This document shows positions 7,828 to 17,324 of a stretch of DNA of 64,000 nt, piece by piece (the first letter of the stretch is position 1; every line of letters begins with the position of its first letter). This DNA is from Thioclava sp. ES.031 (GTDB taxonomy: Bacteria; Pseudomonadota; Alphaproteobacteria; Rhodobacterales; Rhodobacteraceae), in assembly GCF_002563775.1 (NCBI RefSeq), contig NZ_PDJO01000001.1, forward strand, positions 1,498,001 through 1,562,000, given 5' to 3'. The position numbers and the translations under genes were made by a program. Below the pieces are notes generated by a model, which was not told the origin of the DNA, ran no database searches, and saw nothing but the letters and a program-made list of their open reading frames with translations.

Positions 7828-8850
7828 TCAGTCATGACGCGCGGCTCCCATCCGCGCCGCCATCTCCAGCGCCGCGATCAGCGAGGCGGGGTTGGCGCGG
7901 CCTTGGCCCGCGATGTCATAGGCGGTGCCGTGATCGGGCGAGGTCCGCACGAAGGGCAGGCCGAGCGTGATATTCACCCCGCCGTCGAAATCGAGCGTCT
8001 TGATCGGGATCAGCGCCTGATCGTGATAGGCGCAGATCGCGGCGTCGTAGGTCTGCCGAGCGCGGGCGTGGAACATCGTATCGGCGGGCATCGGTCCCGC
8101 GACGGCGTAGCCCTCTTCGCGCAGACCGTCGAGCGTGTCGGCGATCCAGTCGCCTTCCTCGGAGCCCATCGCGCCGCCTTCGCCCGCATGCGGGTTCAGC
8201 CCCGCCACGGCGATCCGCGGGGCGGAGAAGCCGAAATCGCGCCGCAGCCCCTCATAGGTGATCCGCACGGTCTCGCGCAGAAGCTGCGGGGTCAGGAGTT
8301 TCGGCACGTCGGAGAGCGCGACATGGATCGTGGCGGGCACCACGCGCAGCGGCGGATCGACTCGCGACGAGGCCAGCATCATCACCACCCGCTCGACGCC
8401 CGCGAGATGGGCCAGATATTCGGTATGGCCGGGGAAGGTGAACTTTGCCCCGTCCTTCAGCGCTTTCTTGTTGATTGGCGCCGTGGTTAGCCCGGTGCCT
8501 TCGCCGCGCATCACCAGATCGACGCCGCGCGCGATCACGTCGATCACGGCTTTCGCATTGGCGGGATCGGGCTCGCCCGGCAGGGCGGCGGCGGGGAATT
8601 GATGGGGCAGCACCGGCAGCCCGGAGCTGGCATGGCGCAGCGCATCGGCGGGCCGGTCGATCTCGCGGATCTTCGTGCCGCGCGGCAGATGCGCGGGATC
8701 GCCAATCCAGACGAAAGGCAGCTTCGCGCCGCAATGCTCCCAGGCGCGGGCGGCGATCTCGGGGCCAACCCCCGACGGATCGCCGCAGCTGAGGATCACG
8801 GGGCGGTCGGGCGCACGGGCCGCAGTGCGATCGGTCGGCTGGGCGCTCAT
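7828..8850 (-). CDS. pdxA: 4-hydroxythreonine-4-phosphate dehydrogenase
   Basis: PdxA performs the NAD-dependent oxidation in the DXP-dependent pathway to pyridoxal 5'-phosphate. The 340-residue protein shows VILSCGDPSGVGPEIAARAW at the N-terminus, TTAPINKKAL, FPGHTEYLA with a metal-binding histidine, VAGLNPHAGEGG and, near the C-terminus, AYHDQALIPIKTLDFDGGVN. All are family hallmarks. The start overlaps the surA stop (ATGA). No other PLP pathway gene is in the window; the position reflects the conserved surA-pdxA-rsmA block. Confidence 0.97.
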   Translation of the reverse strand: MSAQPTDRTAARAPDRPVILSCGDPSGVGPEIAARAWEHCGAKLPFVWIGDPAHLPRGTKIREIDRPADALRHASSGLPVLPHQFPAAALPGEPDPANAKAVIDVIARGVDLVMRGEGTGLTTAPINKKALKDGAKFTFPGHTEYLAHLAGVERVVMMLASSRVDPPLRVVPATIHVALSDVPKLLTPQLLRETVRITYEGLRRDFGFSAPRIAVAGLNPHAGEGGAMGSEEGDWIADTLDGLREEGYAVAGPMPADTMFHARARQTYDAAICAYHDQALIPIKTLDFDGGVNITLGLPFVRTSPDHGTAYDIAGQGRANPASLIAALEMAARMGAARHD

Positions 8851-10076
8851 TTGCGCACGATCACCGCGTCGGCTTCCAGATCGGCCATGTAGCCGTTGGC
8901 ATAGGCTTCGAGCGCCTTGCTCTCCAGTGCCGCGCGGACCTGATCGCGGTCGGGGGCCGATTGGTCGCCCTCGGGTGCCACCTTGCGATCGCAGAGCATC
9001 ACCAGAAGGTCGTTCGCGCCCTGCGGGATCACTTCGCTTTCGCCCACGTCGAGATGCGACAGCGCGAGACCGACATTGGTCGGCACCTGAGCCTGCGCCA
9101 CGTCCTCATGCATGGTGAGCGCGCTCGCCGGGAAGCCCTTGCCGATCGTGTAGAGCTGGTTGCATTGGCGCGCCGCGGCCACCTGGCTCTGGACCTTTGC
9201 CGATTGCTGCGAGCCGGTCTGGCCGATGGCGAAGGTCATGTAGCTCAGCGTCTGCGGGCCCGACGGGGCCTCGCCATCACCGATGGCGCGCAGCAGGAAG
9301 ACCGCGACCGCGCCCTGAAGTTCGATCGGCTGGGTCGCCGTGCCCGGCTTGAGCTTGAGCACCACGCCGCGCAGTTGCGGCGGCAGCTTGTCGATCGGCA
9401 TCCAGTCCAGACGCCCGCCGCGATCCCGCGAGGGAGCGGCCGAATACTGACGGGCGAGTGCGGCGAACGCGCCTTCACCCTGTGCGGCCGAAAGCTGACG
9501 CGCCTGACCCATCGCGGCCCGTGCGTTGCCCTGAGGCGCGGGGATGATCGCTTCGGAGAGCAGCACCTTCACGCCCTTGCCGGTCTGGCTTTCGGGCATC
9601 ATCGCGCGGTCGATGTCAGCTTTCGTGATATTCACCCGCGGCCCGAAGCGCGCGCGGACCACCTGACGCCAGACGAGGCCGGCCTCGGTGAAATTGCGGA
9701 AGGTGTTCGGATCGACGCCTTCCTTCTGCAGCGCCTGCACGAATTGCTCGCCGGTCATGTTCGCGCGGCCTGCGAATTCGTCCATGCCCTTCTGGATCGC
9801 GGCCTCGTCGAGCTTGATGCCGATCCGGTTGCCGGCCCAGATGCGCAGGCGATCTTCGATCAGCGCCTTCTCGGCATCCTCGCGGGAGTTCGCGCCGGCA
9901 TTGAGCAGCTGCATGAAGCGCTGGCGCTGGCTGATTTCGTAATCGGTCACGCCCAGCCCGTTGACGGTAACGACGGGCGCGAAGCTGCCGCCCGATTGTG
10001 CCTGCGCCGTCCCTGCGGCGAAAGGCAGGGCGAGCATCAGCGCCAGAAGGGTGAGCAGTCGGGTCATCATCGTCAT
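8847..10076 (-). CDS. surA: Periplasmic peptidyl-prolyl isomerase SurA-like
   Basis: Secreted chaperone/PPIase of about 409 residues acting on outer membrane proteins. The ATG at 10076 gives a clear signal peptide, MTMMTRLLTLLALMLALPFA, cleaved after GTAQA. The SurA N-terminal helical region begins PVVTVNGLGVTDYEISQRQR. A parvulin-like domain follows (roughly residues 170-280, with DRGGRLDWMPIDKLPPQLR and AVFLLRAIGDG). The region beyond residue 290 is less conserved and may not be a second active parvulin domain. It lies downstream of lptD, whose product SurA helps to assemble, with a 92-base gap, and overlaps pdxA. Confidence 0.9.
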   Translation of the reverse strand: MTMMTRLLTLLALMLALPFAAGTAQAQSGGSFAPVVTVNGLGVTDYEISQRQRFMQLLNAGANSREDAEKALIEDRLRIWAGNRIGIKLDEAAIQKGMDEFAGRANMTGEQFVQALQKEGVDPNTFRNFTEAGLVWRQVVRARFGPRVNITKADIDRAMMPESQTGKGVKVLLSEAIIPAPQGNARAAMGQARQLSAAQGEGAFAALARQYSAAPSRDRGGRLDWMPIDKLPPQLRGVVLKLKPGTATQPIELQGAVAVFLLRAIGDGEAPSGPQTLSYMTFAIGQTGSQQSAKVQSQVAAARQCNQLYTIGKGFPASALTMHEDVAQAQVPTNVGLALSHLDVGESEVIPQGANDLLVMLCDRKVAPEGDQSAPDRDQVRAALESKALEAYANGYMADLEADAVIVRK

Positions 10077-10168
10077 GAGCGTGCCTGTCCGTTTCGTCTC
10101 GTTCAGTCTTGGCCCTTGGGGCCTCGTTGATCCTCTGGGCCCGCTGGGCCGCATTGCGATCCCCAGCC

Positions 10169-12400
10169 TCACCCTCCGCAGGTTCGCCGCGCGGGCGCAC
10201 CGCCACTCGCGCCGAAGCCGACGAGTTGGACGGAAAGGCCGAAATCGGTCTCCGGGGCTACACTAGTGGATGACGTGAAGCGGCGCGAGAGGGAAAGATC
10301 AACCGCGATGCATTCGGTCTGGTAGCGCAGGCCGAGCTTGGCGCGTGCGGCGCGCTCGGCGGTGAAATCGTAACGTGTGCTGAGCGTGCCCGACCAACCG
10401 TTGCCCCAGCGCCATCCCGTGTCGAGCATCAGTTCCGACATGTTGTCGTCGCGCCCTTCGGCCGGGTTCTTCTCGAGCCAGAGATAGCCTGCCGAGACGT
10501 CGAAATCATTGCCGACCCGCGACAGCCGCAACTCGTCGCGCGACACGGAGAAGTTATCGTCGAACAGCGCGCGGTTCGACAGGGTCAGCCCGTTCGCGGT
10601 GGTCAGATGGGTCGCAAGGAGCCAGTCGGATTTCGTCCCCGACAGCCCCGTGCCCTGCGAGAACTGGCTCAGATCGCGCTGGCGGAACACGCGGCCCGCC
10701 GCCACGCCCAGCGACCAGCCGGAGCTGTCATAGCGCGTCCAGCCGAGCCCGACATTGGCGCGCAGGCCGGTCTCGCGCGCATCCTCGCCCGGATAGCGGG
10801 TCAGCGAGAACAGGTTGCCGCCGTCGAATTCGGGCAGCTGGCTGTCCTCGTTGGGGGCGTCCGCCAGATGATCGGGCGCCCAGACGATCTGCGCCACCGG
10901 CTCGATCACATAGGCGGCGCGGCCGCTCGTCTTCACCCAGGGCCAGCGGATTTCCGCGGCGACGGTGGGTTGGCCGCGCAGGATCGTGTCGCTGAAGGCG
11001 GGGTCCTGATTGGTCTCGATGATGTCGCCCGCGAATTGCGCCTCGAGCGAGCCCAGCATACCCGGCCCGAACAGCCAGTTGCGCCGCCAATCGGCGGTGA
11101 GCGAGCCACGCACCATGTCGCTCCCGTCGGGCCGTCCGTCGCCGTTGAGATCGACCGTCGAATTCGACGCGCGCCGCGTCGCCAAGGTGGAAAACCGCAG
11201 GCTGCCCTGTCCGCCGATCACGGCGGGACGGAATGTGCGGATCCATTCGCCGGTGCCGCTCAGCATCGGTTCGGTCGAGTTGCTCTCGCCCGCCCGCAGC
11301 GAGTGGACATTGCCGGCGCGGGCCCAGATCAGCTCGTCGCGGCGCACCCGTTCGAGCGTGACGCCCGACCACAGACGGTCATCGTCGCCGAGCCCGTAAT
11401 TGAGCAGGTAGCTGTCGTCGCTGACCAGCCGAAGCTGCGCGGTCAGACGGAATTCGCGGGGCAGCTGCGCCTCGAGATCGCCGAAGAGATAGCCGCGCGT
11501 GCCGCTGCGAATGTCGTCCTTGCTCAGCGCTCCCGACCATTCCATCTTGCCCCAGTTGAAGGCCTGTCGGTAGCGCAGGTTCAGCGTCTCGGTGCGCGAG
11601 GTCGCGAAATAGGGCGTCACCGTCAGGTCGCGGCTCGGCCCGAGCGCGATGAAATAAGGCACCAGAAGCCCCGGTCCGAGACCGCTCGTGGTGCGGAATT
11701 GCGGGGCGAGGAAGCCCGTCATCCGCCGCACGCCCGGCGCGGGCAGGCGCAGCCGCGGCAGATAGGCGATCGGCACGCCCGCCGCGCGGAACTGCGCATC
11801 CTCGAAGACGATCTGCCGCGTGGTCGCGTTATGCACGACGCGGCTCGCGCGGATTTCCCAAAGCGGCGTCGGGTTGGTCCGGCAGACCTCGCAGGACGAG
11901 GCCACGACCTTGTCCATGATCGTGATCGCGCCGTCGCGCCGCTCGATCCGGGCGGCGGCGAGCTGCAACTCGCGCGCCATCACCATCCGGGCACTGAGCA
12001 GGATGCCGTTTTGCAGATCCGAGGACAGCTCCGCCTGCGAGGCGAGGATCACCGCCTGCGACTGGCCGGGCTGCACCAGCCGGATCGGACCTTCGAGGTA
12101 GAGCTTGTCCGCCTTCTGGTCATAGACCACGCGCTTGGCCGAAAGCCGGTTGGACTTGTAGAAGACCTCGACATTGCCCTCTGCGACCAGCTCGTTCTGA
12201 TTGCGGATCGAGACCCGGTCGGCCAGAAGCGTCGCCAGTTCGTCCGAAGAGGGGATCGCGGCATCCTGTGCGATGGGGGTGGAGGCTGTCGCGGTGGCGT
12301 CTTGCGCGCGTACCGTCTGCGGTCCCGCCACGCCAAGCGCGACGATCAGCGCCAAGGCGCTCGCCCGTCCTGCCAAGGCGCCGAATTGCCGCCGCATCAC
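10169..12400 (-). CDS. lptD: LPS-assembly outer membrane protein LptD
   Basis: A 743-residue protein that inserts lipopolysaccharide into the outer leaflet. An N-terminal signal peptide (cleavage after VRAQ, near residue 33) precedes an OstA/LptA-like periplasmic domain (VEVFYKSNRLSAKRVVYDQ). A large beta-barrel follows, rich in alternating aromatic segments such as LNLRYRQAFNWGKMEWSG. A CxxC pair (SSCEVCRTNP) and distal cysteines (YQTECIAVD and the C-terminal RRTCGG) could form the inter-domain disulfides known in LptD. The start overlaps lptG (ATGA), placing all three transport genes in one transcript. Confidence 0.96.
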   Translation of the reverse strand: MMRRQFGALAGRASALALIVALGVAGPQTVRAQDATATASTPIAQDAAIPSSDELATLLADRVSIRNQNELVAEGNVEVFYKSNRLSAKRVVYDQKADKLYLEGPIRLVQPGQSQAVILASQAELSSDLQNGILLSARMVMARELQLAAARIERRDGAITIMDKVVASSCEVCRTNPTPLWEIRASRVVHNATTRQIVFEDAQFRAAGVPIAYLPRLRLPAPGVRRMTGFLAPQFRTTSGLGPGLLVPYFIALGPSRDLTVTPYFATSRTETLNLRYRQAFNWGKMEWSGALSKDDIRSGTRGYLFGDLEAQLPREFRLTAQLRLVSDDSYLLNYGLGDDDRLWSGVTLERVRRDELIWARAGNVHSLRAGESNSTEPMLSGTGEWIRTFRPAVIGGQGSLRFSTLATRRASNSTVDLNGDGRPDGSDMVRGSLTADWRRNWLFGPGMLGSLEAQFAGDIIETNQDPAFSDTILRGQPTVAAEIRWPWVKTSGRAAYVIEPVAQIVWAPDHLADAPNEDSQLPEFDGGNLFSLTRYPGEDARETGLRANVGLGWTRYDSSGWSLGVAAGRVFRQRDLSQFSQGTGLSGTKSDWLLATHLTTANGLTLSNRALFDDNFSVSRDELRLSRVGNDFDVSAGYLWLEKNPAEGRDDNMSELMLDTGWRWGNGWSGTLSTRYDFTAERAARAKLGLRYQTECIAVDLSLSRRFTSSTSVAPETDFGLSVQLVGFGASGGAPARRTCGG

Positions 12401-13515
12401 CCATCCTCCCGGTGCAGTAGCCGCGCCAGCGGCAGCATCAACCCGATCACCGGCGGCGCCCAGGCCGCGAGCAGAACGGGAATCTGTCCGTTATCGCCCA
12501 GAACTTGCGCGATATTGCGCAGGAAGAACAAGCCCAGACCGGCGGCCAAGGCCAAAAGAACCTTCGCGCCGATGCCTCCGAAGCGCACATGATCCATCGT
12601 GAAGCTCGCCGCGATCAGCACCATCGCGACCAGCAGAACCGGCAGCGCTAGCTCCATCTGGAACCACACGATATGGCGGCGCGCCGAGAAGCCCGCATCT
12701 TCGAGCGAGGCGATGAAGCTCGGCAATTGCCAGATCGGCACCGCGGAGGGCTTGCCGAAACTGTCGCGGATGCTGGCGACCGTCAGGTCCGAGGGCAGCG
12801 AGAGGCTGTCCTGGGTCGTGGCGTCGCGCTCGGGGTTGGTGGACTCGCCCAGCGGCCAGTCCTTCACGTCCTGCAACTGCCAGGCGCCCGGCACCAGCGT
12901 CGCGGTCTTCGCATCGATCCGGCGCACCGGACCGCGTTGAGGGTCGAAGATCAGGAAGGTCACGCCATGCAGGGTCGTGGCATCGCCATTGGCGCGCTCG
13001 GCATGGATCACCGCCTGCGCCAGCGACTTGCTGTCCGACGCAAAGCCCGCGCTTTGCCGCATCCACACGCCTTCGCGCCCGATCGAGACGGTCGAGCCGC
13101 CACCGGACGTGTAGTGGTCGACGAGCGTTTCGTAGCGCTTCGAAGTGGCCGAGACGAGCGGGTTGCCCACCAGCAGCGCCAGCACGCCAAGTACCAGCGC
13201 CGCCGCGATCGGCGCGGCCAGCATCCGCAGCGCGGACCGGCCCGCCGCCCGGATCACCACCAGCTCCGAGCTGCGCGCCAGCGCGACGAACAGCGCCACC
13301 GCCGACAGCATCACGATCAACGGCAGGATGGTGTAAATCGTCTCGGGAATGTTGAGCGCAGAGAGCACTGAGAGCTGCAGCAGGCTCAGCCCCTGATCGG
13401 AGAAGCGGCGAATTTCCTCGACCACGTCGATCAGGAACAGGATGCCCCAGAAGCTCGCCGCGACGATCAGGAAGCTGCGGAGGAACCGTTTCGCAAGATA
13501 GAGGGCAAGCGTCAC
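12397..13515 (-). CDS. lptG: LPS export ABC transporter permease LptG
   Basis: A 372-residue inner membrane permease of the LptB2FG complex that extracts LPS and feeds the LptC-LptA bridge. The GTG start overlaps the lptF stop (GTGA). It opens LALYLAKRFLRSFLIVAASF and has three early membrane spans, a periplasmic beta-jellyroll (residues about 100-265, with GVWMRQSAGFASDSKS and LHGVTFLIFD) and three C-terminal spans ending before MLPLARLLHREDG. The segment ARSSELVVIRAAGRS is the coupling helix region shared by LptF and LptG. The ATPase LptB is not in the window. Confidence 0.96.
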   Translation of the reverse strand: MTLALYLAKRFLRSFLIVAASFWGILFLIDVVEEIRRFSDQGLSLLQLSVLSALNIPETIYTILPLIVMLSAVALFVALARSSELVVIRAAGRSALRMLAAPIAAALVLGVLALLVGNPLVSATSKRYETLVDHYTSGGGSTVSIGREGVWMRQSAGFASDSKSLAQAVIHAERANGDATTLHGVTFLIFDPQRGPVRRIDAKTATLVPGAWQLQDVKDWPLGESTNPERDATTQDSLSLPSDLTVASIRDSFGKPSAVPIWQLPSFIASLEDAGFSARRHIVWFQMELALPVLLVAMVLIAASFTMDHVRFGGIGAKVLLALAAGLGLFFLRNIAQVLGDNGQIPVLLAAWAPPVIGLMLPLARLLHREDG

Positions 13516-14657
13516 GCGGCAGCCTCCCGCTTGGGCCGGATACGGCGCGGACGCCCCGACCACCACAGCATGAACAGCACCATCACGATCCCGCCCAGCG
13601 TCGGCGCGATCAGGCTCGGCCAGAGCGAGGGGTCGCGCCCGGAACTGGTCTCGGCGGCGTTTTGCAGCACCTGCACCACGATCAGCCCGCCGATGGCGAG
13701 CGACATCTGCCGCCACATGCCGAAGCGCGAGAATGTGCCCATCATCAGCGCCGAGAAGCCGATCAGCGCCGCGATCGGGGCCAGAAGGGGCTGGGTGATC
13801 CGCCGGGCAAGCTCCAGCCGCAGCGCGTCGCGGGCGGCCTTGGCGCTCTCTGCGCCCGGCGTCGCGTCCAGACCGGTCCCGGCCATCATCGCGGCGAGGC
13901 GCGGCGTCGTCATCTCGTCAATCTTCGGCGCCCGCGCTTTCCCGGCCTTCAGGAAAGAGCCGATATCATAGGTGAAATTGCTGAACCGCGTGACCGACAG
14001 GCGATCCGAAGGTTTGCGCAGGGTCTGGGCCATGCCCGAGAACATGATCAGTTTCGGCCCCGTCTCGGTCTTCACGATCACGCCCTTGTCGGCGGTATAG
14101 ATCGTGCTCGTCTGTGCCGAGCGGCTGTCGGAGACGAAGATATCCTGCAACTCTCCCAGATCGGAAATGCGCCGGATATAGATCGAGATGCCCGGCGCGG
14201 GATGCTGGAACGTGCCTTCGGTGAGGAATTTCGCGGTCAGGTTCTGCGCGACCTCCTGCTGGCGCTCGGCCAGCCGGGCTTTCGCGGCGGGGACGAGGAA
14301 ATTCACCAGAAGCGCCATCATCACCGAGGCGATCAGCCCGAAGACCAGCACCGGACGCGCCAGCCGCCAGTTCGAGGTGCCAGTGGCGCGCATCACCACC
14401 AATTCGCTGTCCTGATCGAGCCGGTTGAACGCGTAGATCGTGGCGGCGAAGGCGGCGACCGGTAGCACGATGCGGATGACGTAGGGCAAGGTCAGCGCGG
14501 TGAATTCCAGCACCACCGTTGCGGTCTGGCCGTCCGAAATCAGGCTGTCGAACATAATCACAGCCCGGTTGACCCAATAGACGGAGACCAGCACGAGCGC
14601 GAAAAACCCGAACAGCGCCATCAATTTGGACAAAACATATCTGTCCAGTTGCGTCAC
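13512..14657 (-). CDS. lptF: LPS export ABC transporter permease LptF
   Basis: Partner permease of LptG, about 381 residues, first gene of the lptFGD-surA-pdxA-rsmA-GNAT operon. It has the same layout: QLDRYVLSKLMALFGFFALV at the N-terminus, the coupling segment DSELVVMRATGTSNWRLARP, a periplasmic jellyroll (PGISIYIRRISDLGELQDIF) and C-terminal spans. I prefer the GTG at 14657, which follows AGAGGG closely and gives the usual LptF start. An in-frame ATG at 14741 would add 28 residues not typical of the family. Divergent pepA starts 180 bases away, the same arrangement as in E. coli. Confidence 0.92.
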   Translation of the reverse strand: MTQLDRYVLSKLMALFGFFALVLVSVYWVNRAVIMFDSLISDGQTATVVLEFTALTLPYVIRIVLPVAAFAATIYAFNRLDQDSELVVMRATGTSNWRLARPVLVFGLIASVMMALLVNFLVPAAKARLAERQQEVAQNLTAKFLTEGTFQHPAPGISIYIRRISDLGELQDIFVSDSRSAQTSTIYTADKGVIVKTETGPKLIMFSGMAQTLRKPSDRLSVTRFSNFTYDIGSFLKAGKARAPKIDEMTTPRLAAMMAGTGLDATPGAESAKAARDALRLELARRITQPLLAPIAALIGFSALMMGTFSRFGMWRQMSLAIGGLIVVQVLQNAAETSSGRDPSLWPSLIAPTLGGIVMVLFMLWWSGRPRRIRPKREAAA

Positions 14658-14837
14658 GACCCTCTCAATACCCCCGAATATTTCCCTTTCTCTAGCCTGT
14701 CGGGCGAAGTGAGGGAAGGGCACAGCGGGGGTGCTTTTCATTTTCCGGAGGCAGGGCTAGGCTCGCGCGCAATTTGATGCCAATCGCGACCGAGCGCCGC
14801 CGACGCGCGCGCCGGTCTCATCTTCGGAGAACCCCAC

Positions 14838-16307
14838 ATGACCCAACCTGTTGCTATCGCCTTCAAGGAAACCGATCCGGAGGTCTTCGCCACCCAAAGC
14901 GGGCGGATCGCGCTGGTCGTGGGCGGTGACGGCAAGCTGGGTCAGGCCGGGCGCAAGCTGGATCGGGCGATGAAGGGCGCGATCAAGCGCGCGGTGGACT
15001 CGGAAGCTTTCGCGGGCTTGGGCGCGGGCGAGGCGATGGAGCTGAGCTGGCCCGCCGCGATCGCCGCCGAAGCGGTGCAGCTGGTGCGGCTCGACCGCAA
15101 GGCCAGCGCCGACGAGGCCCGCAAGGCAGGCGCCGCGATCGGGGCCAAACTGGGGGAGGCGGGCGCGCTCGTGGTGGCGCAAAACCATCCGCGCGCCGCC
15201 GATCTGTCGCTGGGCCTCGCGCTGCGCGCCTATCGCTTCGACTATCACACCGGCGAGGACAAGAAGGCTTACGGGCCGGTGACGATCATGGTCGACAAGC
15301 CCGAAGAGGTCGCCGCCGCCGCTGCCCCGCATGCAGCACTGGCCGAGGGCGTGTTCTTCACCCGCGATCTGGTCAACGAACCCGCCAACATCCTGACTAC
15401 AGACGATTTCGCAGCCCGCCTTGCCGCGATGCAGGAGTTGGGCCTCGATGTCGAAATCCTCGAAGAAGAAGACATGAAGAAGCTCGGCATGGGCGCGCTT
15501 CTGGGCGTCGGCATGGGCTCGGAGATGCCCTCCAAGCTGGTCGTGATGCAGTGGAAGGGCGGCGAAGAGGGCGAGGCGCCCTTCGCGCTCGTCGGCAAGG
15601 GCGTCGTGTTCGACGCGGGCGGCATCTCGCTCAAGCCCGGCGCGGGCATGGAAGAGATGACGATGGATATGGGCGGCGCAGGCGTCGTCTCGGGCGTGAT
15701 GCGCACGCTGGCGCTGCGCAAAGCCAAGGCGAATGTCGTGGGCCTCGTGGGGTTGGTCGAGAACATGCCCGACGGGCGCGCGCAACGCCCCGGCGATATC
15801 GTGACCTCGATGAAGGGCGACACGATCGAGGTCATCAACACCGACGCAGAAGGCCGCCTCGTTCTGGCCGATGTGCTCTGGTATGCGCAGGACCGGTTCC
15901 AGCCCAAGGCGATGGTCAATCTCGCCACGCTGACCGGGGCCGTGATCGTCGCGCTGGGTCACGAGAATGCGGGCCTTTTCGCCAATGACGACAAGTTCGT
16001 AGCCGACATTCTTAAAGCGGCGAAGACCGAGGGCGAGGGCGCGTGGCACATGCCGCTGCAGCCCGCCTATGACAAGGCGCTGAAATCGCGGCTGGCCGAT
16101 ATGCGCAATGTCGGAAACCGCTGGGGCGGCGCGATCACCGCGGCTGCTTTCCTCAAGCGCTTCGTCAAGGACGAGGTGCCGTGGTGCCATATCGACATCG
16201 CGGGCGTGGCCCTGCCGCCCTCGGAGACCACGCTGGCGCCGAAAGGGCCGACCGGCTGGGGCGTGCGCATGCTCGACCGACTGATCCGCGACAAGTTCGA
16301 AGCCTGA
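14838..16307 (+). CDS. pepA: Leucyl aminopeptidase (M17 family)
   Basis: A 489-residue cytosolic dimetal aminopeptidase removing N-terminal residues from peptides; some M17 members also bind DNA. The family signature NTDAEGRL is present within DTIEVINTDAEGRLVLADVL. Metal and active-site residues lie in LVGKGVVFDAGGISLKPGAG and EEMTMDMGGAG, and LATLTGAVIVALGHENAGLF follows. The N-terminal domain is shorter and more divergent, as usual. GGAG lies shortly before the ATG. It is divergent from lptF and 10 bases upstream of holC, a conserved pairing. Confidence 0.97.
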   Translation: MTQPVAIAFKETDPEVFATQSGRIALVVGGDGKLGQAGRKLDRAMKGAIKRAVDSEAFAGLGAGEAMELSWPAAIAAEAVQLVRLDRKASADEARKAGAAIGAKLGEAGALVVAQNHPRAADLSLGLALRAYRFDYHTGEDKKAYGPVTIMVDKPEEVAAAAAPHAALAEGVFFTRDLVNEPANILTTDDFAARLAAMQELGLDVEILEEEDMKKLGMGALLGVGMGSEMPSKLVVMQWKGGEEGEAPFALVGKGVVFDAGGISLKPGAGMEEMTMDMGGAGVVSGVMRTLALRKAKANVVGLVGLVENMPDGRAQRPGDIVTSMKGDTIEVINTDAEGRLVLADVLWYAQDRFQPKAMVNLATLTGAVIVALGHENAGLFANDDKFVADILKAAKTEGEGAWHMPLQPAYDKALKSRLADMRNVGNRWGGAITAAAFLKRFVKDEVPWCHIDIAGVALPPSETTLAPKGPTGWGVRMLDRLIRDKFEA

Positions 16308-16317
16308 GGGGCCAAGG

Positions 16318-16776
16318 ATGGGGCAAGTCAATTTCTACCATCTGACCCGCTCCAGCCTCGAGGAGGTGGTGCTGAACCTCGCCTCCCGGGCGGTGGAGCA
16401 GGGTTGGAAGGTGGAATTGCGTGGTGCCGATTCCGCGCGCCTCGACTGGCTCGATCAGAGGCTCTGGCTGATGGGCAACGAGGCGAGCTTCCTGCCGCAC
16501 GGGCTCGCAGGCGGGCCGCATGATGCGCTGCAGCCGATCCTGCTGGGCACCGCGCCCGCAGGCGACGGGCGCGAGGCGATGATGGCCGTGGACGGCGCCG
16601 AGGTTCAGGCAAGTGAGACCGACGCCCACAAGCGGGTCTGGATCCTGTTTGACGGCAACGACCCACAGGCGGTGCAACATGCGCGCGGGCAGTGGAAGAC
16701 CCTGACCGGCGCGGGCGCGAAGGCGATCTACTGGTCGGAAGAGGGCGGTCGCTGGGAGAAGAAGGCGGAGAGTTGA
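16318..16776 (+). CDS. holC: DNA polymerase III subunit chi
   Basis: A 152-residue HolC homologue. Chi links the clamp loader (through psi, where present) to SSB during replication. The start GQVNFYHLTRSSLEEVVLNL is the family opening (xxFYHL), followed by LASRAVEQGWKVELR, LDQRLWLMGNEASFLPHG and PILLGTA. It is preceded by GAGGGGCCAAGG just before the ATG, lies directly downstream of pepA, and is followed by a GNAT gene whose start is at or next to its stop. Confidence 0.94.
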   Translation: MGQVNFYHLTRSSLEEVVLNLASRAVEQGWKVELRGADSARLDWLDQRLWLMGNEASFLPHGLAGGPHDALQPILLGTAPAGDGREAMMAVDGAEVQASETDAHKRVWILFDGNDPQAVQHARGQWKTLTGAGAKAIYWSEEGGRWEKKAES

Positions 16777-16781
16777 GCCGG

Positions 16782-17321
16782 GTGGACATCAGCGCAGGAT
16801 ATGCCGGAGACGCGGATCGCTTCGCCGATCTCTTCGCGGAGAGCTTCGCAGCCTCCGAAGGTCCCGACGAGGGTGCGCTGATCGGGGCGCTGGTGCGCGA
16901 CATCCTCGCCCGGACCGACCCCGCCGATCTGCACTGTTTCACCGCGCGCGACGGAGAGGTCCTCATCGGCGCGGTCTGCTTCACCCGCCTGCGCTATGAC
17001 GACGATCCGCGCCGCGTCTTTCTGCTTTCGCCGATGGCGGTTGCCCCGGCGCAGCAACGCCAGGGCGTCGGGCAGAAGCTGATCCGTCATGCCCTTGCGG
17101 AGCTGTCAGCGGCGGGCGTCGAGACCGTGCTGACCTATGGCGATCCGGCCTATTACGGACAGGTGGGCTTTGCGCCGATTGCCGAGGCCGCCATTGCCGC
17201 GCCCTATCCGCTGTCGATGCCGCAGGGCTGGCTTGGCCAATCCCTGACGCCCACGCCGCTTGGCGCCATCGCGGGGAGGCCGCATTGCGTGGCGGCTTTC
17301 CAGAGACCTGAGATCTGGTGA
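16782..17321 (+). CDS. GNAT family N-acetyltransferase (YhbS-like)
   Basis: About 179 residues. The acetyl-CoA motif is LLSPMAVAPAQQRQGVGQKL (RQGVG loop), followed by GVETVLTYGDPAYYGQVGFA, typical of the YhbS branch of GNAT proteins. There is no AUG at the start. The GTG at 16782 (VDISAGYAGDADRFADLF) has GGAG 11 bases upstream; a TTG at 16773 overlapping the holC stop is the alternative. It ends three bases before the convergent MBL-fold gene, so there is no room for a dedicated terminator. The substrate is unknown. Confidence 0.85.
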   Translation: MDISAGYAGDADRFADLFAESFAASEGPDEGALIGALVRDILARTDPADLHCFTARDGEVLIGAVCFTRLRYDDDPRRVFLLSPMAVAPAQQRQGVGQKLIRHALAELSAAGVETVLTYGDPAYYGQVGFAPIAEAAIAAPYPLSMPQGWLGQSLTPTPLGAIAGRPHCVAAFQRPEIW

Positions 17322-17324
17322 GCC

